From: Streptomyces sp. Root1304
Lineage (GTDB): Bacteria; Actinomycetota; Actinomycetes; Streptomycetales; Streptomycetaceae
DNA: 64,000 bases
Reading direction: 5' to 3'
NCBI RefSeq assembly: GCF_001426405.1
Contig: NZ_LMEP01000022.1
Location: forward strand, 1,363 to 65,362
Shown here: positions 33,145-41,757 of the stretch, piece by piece
Layout: each line of letters begins with the position of its first letter
How positions within the stretch are numbered: the first letter of the stretch is position 1
The notes under the pieces: model-generated
Told to the model about the DNA's origin: nothing
Seen by the model: only the letters and a program-made list of their open reading frames with translations
The model's database searches: none
Made by a program: the position numbers and the translations under genes

Positions 33145-33876
33145 TCAGCCGGTGCCGAGGTACGCCTCCCGTACCGCCGGGTCCGCGTGGACCTCCGCCG
33201 GGGTCCCTTCGGTGAGGACCCGGCCGAGGTCGAGTACCACCACGCGGGAGCACAGCTCCATCACGAACGCCACGTTGTGCTCGACGAGCAGCACCGCGCA
33301 GTTCTCCTCCTCGGCCATCCGGCGTATGACGGAGGCGAGTCGGTGGCGTTCCTCGGCGGTCGTCCCGGACGCGGGCTCGTCGAGGAGCAGGATCCGGGGC
33401 GGGTCCGCGAGCGCGCGGGCCAGCTCGACCATGCGCGCCCGGCCGACGGGCAGACCGCCCGCGTACGACCCGGCGAGCGCGTCGAGCCCGCATTCCTGGA
33501 GCACGGCGGCGGCCCGTTCCCGGTGCCGCCGGGCCGCGGGCCGCATCCCGCCCCGCCAGTCCTGCGCCACGACGAGATTGTCCGCCACGGTCAACTGTCC
33601 GAAGAGCTGCTGGCGTTGGAAGGTACGGCGGATGCCGTGCCGGGCCCGCCAGACCGGGGACCGGCGGGTGATGTCCGTACCGTCGTACGCGATGGCCCCC
33701 GCGTCCGGTCGCCGCATCCCCGACAGCACGTCGAAAAGCGTCGTCTTCCCCGCCCCGTTCGGGCCGATGACACCGCAGATCTCTCCCGGGCGTACGGAGA
33801 GGGACACGCCCGTCAGCGCGCGGACGCCGCCGAACCGGACGTCGATCCCGCTCGCGTGGAGCAGAGGGTGACTCAT
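33145..33876 (-). CDS. livG: ABC transporter ATPase, LivG-like
   Basis: A 243-residue ATPase of a branched-chain amino acid type importer. Walker A GPNGAGKTTL, Walker B RILLLDEPASG, the H-loop in LLVEHNVAF and the long insertion of LivG (RRTFQRQQLFGQLTVADNLVV) are present. The signature motif is divergent (LPVGRARMVELARAL rather than LSxGxxR). ATG 33876 overlaps the stop of the upstream fusion protein (ATGA). Last gene of a livK-(HMF)-G operon. Confidence 0.88.
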   Translation of the reverse strand: MSHPLLHASGIDVRFGGVRALTGVSLSVRPGEICGVIGPNGAGKTTLFDVLSGMRRPDAGAIAYDGTDITRRSPVWRARHGIRRTFQRQQLFGQLTVADNLVVAQDWRGGMRPAARRHRERAAAVLQECGLDALAGSYAGGLPVGRARMVELARALADPPRILLLDEPASGTTAEERHRLASVIRRMAEEENCAVLLVEHNVAFVMELCSRVVVLDLGRVLTEGTPAEVHADPAVREAYLGTG

Positions 33877-36689
33877 CGGCGGGCTCCCGTCCCCAGGTAG
33901 GCCTCGGCGAGCCGGTCCCGGTCCACCTCGGACCTCGGCCCGGACCAGACGATCTCGCCCTGCGCGAGGTACGCGACGGTGTCGGCGATGCCGAGCACCT
34001 CGGCCGCCTTCTCCTCGACCAGGAGCAGCGCGGCGCCGCGGCCCCGGAGTTCGGTCAGGAGCTGGAAGACCTCGTCCACGACGCGCGGCGCGAGACCGAG
34101 GGACGGCTCGTCGGCGACGAGGACGGCCGGCGGTCGCTGGAGGAGCGGGGCGAGGGCGAGGAGCTGCTGCTCGCCGCCCGACAGGGAACCGGCGAGGACG
34201 GCGCGGCGAGCGGCGAGCGCGGGGAAGCGCGCGTACACGGCGTCGCGGTCCTCGGCCTCCGTCAGCTGGAGGGCCAGGTTCTCCTCGATCGAGAGCCCGG
34301 CGAAGATCCCCCGCCCCTCGGGGGCGAGCCGCAGCCCGCGCCGCGCCCGGGCAACCGCCGCGTCGCGGGTGGCGTCCTCGCCCCGTACCCGTACGACTCC
34401 GTCGGCGGGCCGCAGCAGTCCCGCCGCCACCCGGCAGAGGGTGGACTTCCCGGCCCCGTTGGGCCCGAGCAGCACCAGGGCCTCGCCACCGCGCACCACG
34501 AGATCCACACCGTGGAGCACGGGCGCACCGCCGTACCCGGCGTGCACGCCGCTCAGTTCGAGGGCGGCCGGCGCCTCGCTCCGCTCGCCCTTCCCGGGGC
34601 CGGAGGGGCTCGGTTCGGGATCCGGGGAGCGGGTCTCCCCCGGTGCCGGCCGATCCCGGGAGCCGTTGCGCTCCGAGACCACCCGATCCGGGGCGCGGGT
34701 GTCCGCCGACATCGCCCGATCCGGGGCGCGAGCCGGAGGAACAGGCACAGGCAGCGCCGCCCGCGTCCCCTCCGCCCCTCTCGCCGCGCGCCGCGCCGCT
34801 CTCCTCGCCGGCAGCGCCGCGCAGTAACCGTCCGGGTCGTTCGCCAGCGCGAGCCCCGCCAGGCCGAAGAGGATCACCGGCAGATGGGCGGAGTCCGTCA
34901 CGTACTCCGACATCAGATGCGGGGCCACCGCGTAGACCAGCCCCGCCACGACCGCGAACTGCGGCCTCCGCACCCCCGCCGCGACCACGACCGCCAGCCA
35001 CACCAGGCCCGTCATCGCCGTGAAGTCCGTGGCCGTGATCCGGGTGTTGTACGAGGCGTAGAGCACTCCGCCGAAGCCCGCGAGGCCCGCAGACACCGTG
35101 AACAGCAGGAGTTTCGTCCGTACCACCGAGACGCCCGACGCCGCGGCGGCCTCGGGGGCGGATCGGACCGCGAGCATGGCCCGGCCCCAGCGGGAGCCGC
35201 GCAGCCAGGTCAGCAGGGCGACGAGCACCCCGCTCAGCAGGACCAGCGCGAGGCCCAGCGCCCGGTCGTCGCCCAGGTCCACCGGACCGGCCACCGGGCG
35301 CGGTATCTCCCAGCCGGTGTCGCCGTTGCGCAGCCCGCCGAGCTGGAAGAGGACCTGGTCCGCCAGGAAGGCGAGCGCGAGGGTGGCCAGGGCGAGTGAT
35401 CTGCCCCCGAGCCGCAGCGCGGGCAGTGCGACCACCGCCCCGAGCAGGGCCGCCGCCACCGTGCCGACGGCCGCCGCGGCGACGAAGGGCCAGCCGTGGC
35501 TCATCAGCAGCCCGGCGACCAGGGCCGCGCCGGTCACGAACGTCGCCTGGGCCAGTGACACCATCGCGCCGAGGCCGGTGACGACCGTGAAGGACATGAA
35601 CACGAGCCCGATCGCGAGACCTTGGGCCAGGATCCCGCTCCAGAAGGGCGTGGTGACGGTGTAGAACGCCGTCCCGAGCAGCACGCCGGCCACCGCCCAG
35701 GCGCCCCAGCGGCGGCCCCACGCCTTCCCGGCGAGGTAGTCGACGGGCGGTGGGTCCGCGGCCGCCGTGCCCGCCGCGCGTTGCCGCCGTACCAGGACGA
35801 CGAGGCCGGCGAAGAGGATGAGGAACGGCACGGCGGTGCGGAAGCCGGTGATGTCGTCGGTGAACGAGGCGTATCCCGCCACCAGGTTCTGGAGTACGCC
35901 GAGCCCGAGTCCGCCCGCGAAGGCGAGGGGGACGGACACGAAGCGCCCGAGGACCGCGGCGGTGGCCGAGACGAACAGGAACAGGGTGTAGTCGTGCGCG
36001 GAGAGTCCGAGGAGCGGGGTCGCGAGGACACCGGCGAGGCCCGCGAGACCGGACGACAGCATCCACGCGATCGAGGACAGCCGGTCCGCGCCGATGCCCC
36101 GCAGCTCGGTCAGCGTGCGGTCGTCGACCGCCGCCCGCAGCCGCAGGCCGAGCCGGGTGTGCCGCATCAGGACCCAGAGGCCGGCCGCCGCGAGGGCCGT
36201 GGCGATCCAGGTGATCAGCTGGTCGGAGTCGATGCCCACCCCGTCGAAGGGCTGCCAGGACACCGCCGGGCTCGGCCCGACACCGGGCAGTCCGAACTGG
36301 TTGTCGGCGGGCTGGACGGGGGCGCCCGCCCGCTCCAGGAGTTCGACCGCCCATCGTCCGGCGGCGGGCAGCGCGACGAGCAGACCGATGGTGGCCACGA
36401 TCTGCGCCGTCTCGCCGACCTTCGCGAGCTTTCTGAACATCAGCCGGTCCAGGGCCCAGCCGAGGCCGGGCGCCACCACGAACACCAGGAACAGTGCGGT
36501 GGGGACGGCCGGCCAGCCGAAGCCGGAGCGGAGCTCGTAGAAGGCCAGCGCGCACAGATAGGCGGTGGCGCCGTGCGCGAAGTTGAAGAGGCCGGAGGCG
36601 GAGTAGGACAGCACGAGACCGGTCGCGAGCAGCGCGTACAGCGCGCCCGAGACCAGTCCGCTCAGGACGAAGCCCAGCAGGTCACCCAC
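33873..36689 (-). CDS. Fused LivH-LivM-LivF branched-chain amino acid type ABC transporter
   Basis: A 938-residue polypeptide joining three subunits usually encoded separately. Residues ~1-290 are a LivH permease (SGALYALLATGLVLSYSASGL, NFAHGATAYL). Residues ~316-615 are a LivM permease (GLVFMSFTVVTGLGAMVSLAQA, ALRLGGRSLALATLALAFLADQ). After a disordered Arg/Pro/Ser linker (~620-705, with repeated APDR motifs), residues ~707-938 are a LivF ATPase (Walker A GPNGAGKST, LSGGEQQLL, ADEPSLGLAP). Only the LivG ATPase is separate. Substrates of this class include amino acids, amides, urea and aromatic acids. Confidence 0.88.
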   Translation of the reverse strand: MGDLLGFVLSGLVSGALYALLATGLVLSYSASGLFNFAHGATAYLCALAFYELRSGFGWPAVPTALFLVFVVAPGLGWALDRLMFRKLAKVGETAQIVATIGLLVALPAAGRWAVELLERAGAPVQPADNQFGLPGVGPSPAVSWQPFDGVGIDSDQLITWIATALAAAGLWVLMRHTRLGLRLRAAVDDRTLTELRGIGADRLSSIAWMLSSGLAGLAGVLATPLLGLSAHDYTLFLFVSATAAVLGRFVSVPLAFAGGLGLGVLQNLVAGYASFTDDITGFRTAVPFLILFAGLVVLVRRQRAAGTAAADPPPVDYLAGKAWGRRWGAWAVAGVLLGTAFYTVTTPFWSGILAQGLAIGLVFMSFTVVTGLGAMVSLAQATFVTGAALVAGLLMSHGWPFVAAAAVGTVAAALLGAVVALPALRLGGRSLALATLALAFLADQVLFQLGGLRNGDTGWEIPRPVAGPVDLGDDRALGLALVLLSGVLVALLTWLRGSRWGRAMLAVRSAPEAAAASGVSVVRTKLLLFTVSAGLAGFGGVLYASYNTRITATDFTAMTGLVWLAVVVAAGVRRPQFAVVAGLVYAVAPHLMSEYVTDSAHLPVILFGLAGLALANDPDGYCAALPARRAARRAARGAEGTRAALPVPVPPARAPDRAMSADTRAPDRVVSERNGSRDRPAPGETRSPDPEPSPSGPGKGERSEAPAALELSGVHAGYGGAPVLHGVDLVVRGGEALVLLGPNGAGKSTLCRVAAGLLRPADGVVRVRGEDATRDAAVARARRGLRLAPEGRGIFAGLSIEENLALQLTEAEDRDAVYARFPALAARRAVLAGSLSGGEQQLLALAPLLQRPPAVLVADEPSLGLAPRVVDEVFQLLTELRGRGAALLLVEEKAAEVLGIADTVAYLAQGEIVWSGPRSEVDRDRLAEAYLGTGARR

Positions 36690-36701
36690 GTGACGCGCCC
36701 C

Positions 36702-37955
36702 TCAGCCGAAGGGGATCGGCGGGTAGCACTTGAAGGGGACCGCCACTTCGTACCGCCCGTTCTTCAGGCGGACGAGCGCCCCGCAGCCGAAGCTCTCCTT
36801 CTTCCCCTTCGGCTCGGCGCGGTCGCCCACGAGCGTGCCGGTGTCGGAGAAGCCCGCGGCGGCCGTCTGGAAGGACTCCACGGTGAGGTCCTTGCCGGCC
36901 TTCGCGGCGATCGAGAGGAAGAGGTCGGCGCTCATGTACCCCGTCATCATGTGCATGTTGAGGGGGATGTCCTTGCCGCCGGCGGCCTTCCTGATGTCGG
37001 CCTTGAACTGCCGCATCGCGGGGGTGTCCGACTCGAAGGGCTGGAACTGGAGGAGTACGTGCACCCCGTCGAGGGCCTGCTTCGTCGCGTCCTTCGCGAG
37101 CAGCCCGGGATCGTAGTCCGTCGGGTCGGAGATGACGCCCTTGTAGCCGGACCGCTTGAGCGCGGTGAAAAGGCCGATGTTGTACGGCGTCTGCATCACG
37201 GAGATCACGGCGTCGGGCGCGCGGCCGCCGGGGCCGGAGCGGAGGATCTCCTTGGTGTACGCGGACCAGTCGCTGGGCATCGAGGTCGCCGGCACCACGG
37301 CCTTGGCGTACGGGACCTGGAAGCCGGCCGCCTTGAAGCCCTGGGTGAAGGTGCGGATGCCGAACTTGCCTGCGTCGTTGTCGCCGGCGATCAGCGCGAC
37401 CGACTTGCCACCGGACCCGCCGAGGACGGCCGCGAGGCTCTCGGGCCAGGTCTGGTTGAGCGTGCCGCCCGGTGTCGGGACGAGGCAGCCGTTGAAGCCG
37501 TAGAGGTGCGCGGGCCCGCAGAACGAGGGGAGGGTGCCCCAGCCCACCGTCGGGACCTTCCGGGCGTCGAGGAAGTCGGCCCCGGCGAAGGAGACCGAGC
37601 TCATCGGGGAGACGGCGAAGACCTTGTCCTGCTGGACGAGTTTGCGGGCCGCGGCCAGGTTCCTGGCCGGGTCCTGGCCGTCGTCCTCGGCCCCCAGGTA
37701 CGCGATCTTCCGCCCGTTGATCCCGCCCTCGGCGTTGGCCCGGTCGTAGCGGGCCCGGGCGCCGAGGTCGGTGTCCTTCTTGGAGTATCCGCTGGCGGTC
37801 GTCATGGAGACGATGCCGCCGACCTTGATCGTGTCGGCGGTGACTCCGCGTACGGTGGTGGTGGTCGAGGGGCTTCCGCCGCTGGAGGCGGAGTTGCAGC
37901 CGGTGACGAGGAGCAGGGCGAACGCGGCGGCGATGACGCGCAACGGTCGAGGCAC
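36702..37955 (-). CDS. ABC transporter substrate-binding lipoprotein, LivK-like
   Basis: A 417-residue secreted lipoprotein (lipobox LLVTGC). TIKVGGIVSMTTASGY, DGQDPARNLAAARKLVQQDKV, VGWGTLPSFCGPAHL and AVISVMQTPYN follow the type I periplasmic-binding fold of LivK-like receptors. Cysteines in SFCGP, NGCLVP, FGCGAL and KCYPP probably form disulfides. GTG 37955 lies behind GGAGG. It begins the operon with the permease fusion 12 bases away. The ligand is not the classic leucine type by any clear motif; ring compounds or amides are possible. Confidence 0.85.
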   Translation of the reverse strand: MPRPLRVIAAAFALLLVTGCNSASSGGSPSTTTTVRGVTADTIKVGGIVSMTTASGYSKKDTDLGARARYDRANAEGGINGRKIAYLGAEDDGQDPARNLAAARKLVQQDKVFAVSPMSSVSFAGADFLDARKVPTVGWGTLPSFCGPAHLYGFNGCLVPTPGGTLNQTWPESLAAVLGGSGGKSVALIAGDNDAGKFGIRTFTQGFKAAGFQVPYAKAVVPATSMPSDWSAYTKEILRSGPGGRAPDAVISVMQTPYNIGLFTALKRSGYKGVISDPTDYDPGLLAKDATKQALDGVHVLLQFQPFESDTPAMRQFKADIRKAAGGKDIPLNMHMMTGYMSADLFLSIAAKAGKDLTVESFQTAAAGFSDTGTLVGDRAEPKGKKESFGCGALVRLKNGRYEVAVPFKCYPPIPFG

Positions 37956-37994
37956 GGGCGATCCCTCCGTCGGGTGCCCGCATTCTGTGACCGA

Positions 37995-38043
37995 ACTGAT
38001 GAACCGTCAATAACTGATGCAACGTCAATTGACGATGCGTCAG
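37995..38043. promoter_or_regulatory. Operator array upstream of the liv-type operon
   Basis: CTGATGCAACGTCAA and TTGACGATGCGTCAG form a 30-bp near-palindrome (38014-38043). A further half-site, CTGATGAACCGTCAA, sits directly before it at 37995-38009. Three related half-sites spaced 19 and 15 bp suggest cooperative TetR-type repressor binding at the minus-strand promoter, which starts 40 bases away at 37955. Confidence 0.65.
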
Positions 38044-38069
38044 ACATCGCCCGGCCGCCGCGCTTCCCG

Positions 38070-38720
38070 TCAGACCGGGCGGCGGGCGTAGGTGAAGAGG
38101 TGCTCCTCGGGGGCCGCGCGGTCGTCGTCGGGGGCGAAGAGCGACACCGTGTGGTGGAGGACGTCGAGGCCGCAGTCCTCGCGCTGGAGCCGCAGGTACT
38201 CCTCCGCCGAGAAGCTGGAGACCCTGACCTTGTTCTCCATCCAGACGATCTCGACGTCCTCCACGTCCGCGGGCACGGTCGCCGTCACCAGGAAGCCGCC
38301 GGGCGCCAGCCAGCCGGCCATCCGCTTGAGGGACTCGGCCGCCTCCGCCCTGCTCATCATCAGAAGGGGGAAGAACGCGCACACCGCGTCGAAGTGCCCC
38401 TCCGGCGCGTCGAACGCCCGCACGTCGCACTGCTCGAAGGCCGCCCCGGGCACCTGGGCGCCCGCGAGGGCGACCATCTCGCCGGACACGTCGATCCCGG
38501 TCACCTCACAGCCGGCCCGCACGAGCAGCTCGGCCACCGGCCGCCCGGTCCCACTGCCCACGTCGAGCACCTTCGCCCCCGCGCCCAGCCGTGCGGTGAG
38601 CCACTCGATCGCCTCCCACTGGGCCGGCAGACGAACGAAGGCGTGCTCGTAGTCGATCCCCAGCCCATCGAACAACTCAGCCGCCGACACCGGCGGCACG
38701 TCCGTCTCGTCGTGGTCCAT
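38070..38720 (-). CDS. Class I SAM-dependent methyltransferase
   Basis: A 216-residue protein with motif I KVLDVGSGTGRPVAELL, acidic residue in VTGIDVSGEMVALA, and motif II/III CAFFPLLMM...LAPGGFLVTATVP. It is a small-molecule methyltransferase of the Methyltransf_25 kind with no membrane segment. Nearest features: upstream, the divergent regulator region; downstream, the liv operator. No obvious pathway partner, so the substrate is unknown. Confidence 0.82.
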   Translation of the reverse strand: MDHDETDVPPVSAAELFDGLGIDYEHAFVRLPAQWEAIEWLTARLGAGAKVLDVGSGTGRPVAELLVRAGCEVTGIDVSGEMVALAGAQVPGAAFEQCDVRAFDAPEGHFDAVCAFFPLLMMSRAEAAESLKRMAGWLAPGGFLVTATVPADVEDVEIVWMENKVRVSSFSAEEYLRLQREDCGLDVLHHTVSLFAPDDDRAAPEEHLFTYARRPV

Positions 38721-38818
38721 CCCGAGTCCCTTCCGTCGCGAGGTGGGTCATGAGTGTTCGTACCACGCCCACCCCTGCCCGACCCGGATGTTTCGGCAGC
38801 GGGGACTCCGGCACCGCC

Positions 38819-39499
38819 TCACGCCCGCCGTGACGGTGCCAGTCCCGCCTCGTACGCCACGATCGCCGCCTCCACCCGGTTGCGCGCGCCCAGTTTCGAG
38901 AGCACCGCGCTCACGTGGGCCTTCACCGTGCCTTCGACCAGGTGCAGGCTGTTCGCGATCTCCGCGTTGGACTGCCCGGACCCGAGTCCGGCCAGTACCT
39001 GGCGCTCCCTCTCCGTGAGGCGGTCCAGTGAGCGGTGGGGGTGGGCCGCCCGGTGGGCGCGCATCCCGGTGATGACGCGGCCGGCCACTCTGGGGGACAG
39101 ATAGGCGCCGCCCGCGCCCACCGCCCGTACCCCGTTGAGGAGTTCCCTCGGGTCGTCGGCCTTCAGCAGGAAGCCGTCGGCGCCCTCCTCCAGGGCGCGG
39201 GTGATGTACTCGTCCTGGCCGAAGGTCGTCAGGATGATCACGCCGACCCCGGCCTGCTCCCGGTGGAGCCGCGAGACCGCCGTCAGCCCGTCCATGCCGG
39301 GCATCTGAATGTCCAGCAGCACCACGTCCGGCCGGTGCAGGCGGGTGAGTGCGAGGGCCTCGTGACCGTTGCCCGCCTCGGCGACCACCTCGACCTGCGG
39401 GTCCCTGGCCAGGACGGCCAGCACCCCGGCCCGGACCATCGCCTCGTCGTCGGCCACGAGGACCCGGACCGGCCGACTGCCGGGTGTCGTCTCTTCCAC
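38819..39499 (-). CDS. NarL/FixJ family response regulator
   Basis: A 226-residue regulator. Receiver domain with acidic pair in VLVADDEAMVRAG, phospho-acceptor Asp in PDVVLLDIQMPGMDG, Thr in ILTTFG and Lys in LLKADDP. The C-terminal LuxR helix-turn-helix has LTERERQVLAGLGSGQSNAEIANSLHLVEGTVKAHVSAVLSKLGARN. GTG start. It is divergent from an ABC exporter and histidine kinase operon, with which it likely forms the pair, controlling the exporter genes. Confidence 0.9.
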   Translation of the reverse strand: MEETTPGSRPVRVLVADDEAMVRAGVLAVLARDPQVEVVAEAGNGHEALALTRLHRPDVVLLDIQMPGMDGLTAVSRLHREQAGVGVIILTTFGQDEYITRALEEGADGFLLKADDPRELLNGVRAVGAGGAYLSPRVAGRVITGMRAHRAAHPHRSLDRLTERERQVLAGLGSGQSNAEIANSLHLVEGTVKAHVSAVLSKLGARNRVEAAIVAYEAGLAPSRRA

Positions 39500-39778
39500 A
39501 CGGCGAGCCTACGGCCGGGTGCGCCGCCGTGCGGGCGTCGAGTGCCGCAGATCCGCCCGTGGGTGGAGGGCACCCCTGACGAAAGGCAGGACGCCGCTGC
39601 CGATCGGCCCATGGGAGCGGGCGCGGCGGACGCCTAGCGTCGCTTCCGTACGGGAGACGGGGCAGCCGCTCCGGGCCGGCCGTACGCCCGTGTGCACCCG
39701 TCACCCGCCGCCTTCGCCTCTCGCGAGGCTGTGTTCCGCGGTCCGTGGCGCGGCCCGGTACCGACACGAAGGAATTCC

Positions 39779-40798
39779 GTGATCACCCTCCGAGGACTGA
39801 CCAAACGTTACGGCGACACCCTCGCCGTGGACGAGCTGACGTTCGACGTCCAAGCCGGTCGTGTGACCGGCTTCCTCGGCCCCAACGGGGCCGGGAAGTC
39901 CACCACCATGCGCATGATCCTGGGCCTCGACCATCCCACGCGCGGGCGGGCCCTGATCGCCGGGCGCCCCTACGCGGACCTGCGCAGGCCGCTCCGCGCG
40001 GTCGGCGCGATGCTCGACGCCCGGGCCATCCACCCGGCGCGTTCCGGCCGTACGCATCTGATCGCCCAGGCCCGGTCGAACGGCATCCCCCCGCGCCGCG
40101 TGGACGAGGTGCTGGAGCGGGTGGGCCTCGCCAAGGCGGCCCGTCGGCCGGCGGGCACGTACTCGCTCGGCATGAGCGGGCGGCTCGGGGTGGCGGGCGC
40201 CCTGCTCGGCGATCCGTCGGTGCTCGTCCTGGACGAGCCGGTCAACGGCCTCGACCCGGACGGCGTGCGGTGGATCCGCGGGCTCGTACGGGACCAGGCG
40301 GCGGAGGGACGCACGGTGTTCCTCTCCAGCCATCTGATGAGCGAGATGCAGCTGACGGCCGACCATCTCGTCGTCATCGGACGCGGGCGGCTGCTGAGCG
40401 ACACCTCCATGACCGCGTTCCTGGCCGCCGCCTCCCCCGCGTCGGCGCGGGCGCTCGTGCCCGACGCCGAGGAGGGGGCGACGTTGGTACGGCGGCTGAG
40501 GGCGGCCGACGGGGTGAGCGTCGAGACCTCCGGGTCCGGCGAACTCACCGTCGAGGGCCGCACCGCCGCCGAGATCGGGGACCTGGCCCACCACTGCCGG
40601 GTCCGGTTGCACCAGTTGAGCGACGTCCGGGTCTCGCTGGAGCAGGCGTACATGGACCTGACCGCGCGCAGCCTGGAGTACACGACGGGCGGCGGCACCA
40701 CGGAAACGGCGGGCACAGGCACGACAGGCACGACAGGCAGCAGCAGCGAGGACACGGCCGCCGCGCTCGCGGCACCGGGCGAAGGGGGACGACCGTGA
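39779..40798 (+). CDS. ABC transporter ATP-binding protein (exporter type)
   Basis: A 339-residue ATPase. ITLRGLTKRYGDTLAVDELTF, Walker A GPNGAGKSTTMRM, signature YSLGMSGRLGVAG, Walker B VLVLDEPVNGLDPDG, H-loop FLSSHLMSEM. A C-terminal Gly/Thr/Ser-rich tail (about 30 residues) is unusual and low complexity. GTG 39779 follows AAGGAA. It overlaps the next permease gene (GTGA). Typical of drug or bacteriocin self-resistance exporters regulated by a two-component system. Confidence 0.88.
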   Translation: MITLRGLTKRYGDTLAVDELTFDVQAGRVTGFLGPNGAGKSTTMRMILGLDHPTRGRALIAGRPYADLRRPLRAVGAMLDARAIHPARSGRTHLIAQARSNGIPPRRVDEVLERVGLAKAARRPAGTYSLGMSGRLGVAGALLGDPSVLVLDEPVNGLDPDGVRWIRGLVRDQAAEGRTVFLSSHLMSEMQLTADHLVVIGRGRLLSDTSMTAFLAAASPASARALVPDAEEGATLVRRLRAADGVSVETSGSGELTVEGRTAAEIGDLAHHCRVRLHQLSDVRVSLEQAYMDLTARSLEYTTGGGTTETAGTGTTGTTGSSSEDTAAALAAPGEGGRP

Positions 40799-41628
40799 CC
40801 ATCCCGACGACACCCGCCAGGCACGCGGACCAGGCGCACCCCGACCGGCCGCACACCGGCCCCGAGACTCCCGGGCGGGGCGCTCCCGGCGGTTTCGCCG
40901 GGGCCGTCGCCGCCGAGTGGACGAAGCTGTGGTCCGTGCGAGCCGCCTGGCTCTGTCTTCTGGCGGGCCTCGCGATCACCGGTGTCTTCACCTACTACTA
41001 CGCCTCGATCGCCCGTATCAACGAGCATCCGGTGCAACCCGTCGGGAACGCGGCGGCCTCCTCCGCCGTCCTCGTCCAGTTCACCGTCGTCGTCCTCGCC
41101 ACGATCGCGGTCACCTCCGAGTACGCGACGGGCAGCGTGCGCGCTTCGCTCCTCGCGGTTCCCCGGCGGCACCGGGTCCACGCCGCGAAGGCCCTGGTGG
41201 CGGCCGCGGTGGCGTTCGTCGCCGGTACCGCGTTCGCCGTCGTGGGCACGGCGGTGGCCTGGGTGGGCTTCGACGGACGGGCCACCTTCGCCGCCGGCGC
41301 GACCCTCCGCCAGGTCCTCGCGGTCGGTCTCTACGAGGCGCTGATCGCCGTGCTGAGCGTGGGGGTGGCGTTCGCCACGCGTCATCCGGCCGGCGCGCTC
41401 TCGATCCTCGTCACCCTCCTGTGGGCGCTGCCCAGCATCCTCCTGGGCCTGGGAGGCCCCACGCTCGCGGACCTCAACGACAAGCTGCCGCACGGTGCGG
41501 GCGACCACTTCATGCGCCCCGCCGCCGAGGGACCGTACGGTCCGGTGACGGCGCTCCTGATCGTGGCGGCGTGGGCAGCGGCGGCCCACCTGATCGGTCT
41601 GTACGTGCTGCGCCGAAGGGACGCCTGA
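40795..41628 (+). CDS. ABC transporter permease (ABC-2 type)
   Basis: A 277-residue membrane protein with a Pro/His-rich cytosolic N-terminus. About six helices follow (LCLLAGLAITGVFTYYYASI, SSAVLVQFTVVVLATIAVTSEY, FVAGTAFAVVGTAVAWVGF, ALSILVTLLWALPSILLGLGG, LLIVAAWAAAAHLIGLYVL). AEWTKLWSVRAAW and SEYATGSVRASLLAVPRR are characteristic of ABC-2 permeases paired with such ATPases. It completes the exporter with the preceding gene. Confidence 0.85.
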   Translation: MTIPTTPARHADQAHPDRPHTGPETPGRGAPGGFAGAVAAEWTKLWSVRAAWLCLLAGLAITGVFTYYYASIARINEHPVQPVGNAAASSAVLVQFTVVVLATIAVTSEYATGSVRASLLAVPRRHRVHAAKALVAAAVAFVAGTAFAVVGTAVAWVGFDGRATFAAGATLRQVLAVGLYEALIAVLSVGVAFATRHPAGALSILVTLLWALPSILLGLGGPTLADLNDKLPHGAGDHFMRPAAEGPYGPVTALLIVAAWAAAAHLIGLYVLRRRDA

Positions 41629-41757
41629 GTCCGGCGCCGACGGCAGGCCCCAGGCGGGCCCCACGATCGCTCCGGGCCCACCCGCCCCTCGCGCCGGACC
41701 CCTCCCGCACCGGGCGTCCCGGCCCGTCCCCCAGAATCGACCCGGAGAGGTGAGGAC

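Noticed and set aside
34620..34830. The linker of the Liv fusion as a gene boundary with a hidden start for a separate LivF
   Set aside because: No stop codon interrupts the frame and no ribosome binding site plus start was found next to the LivF domain, so the fusion was kept; a sequencing frameshift remains a small possibility.
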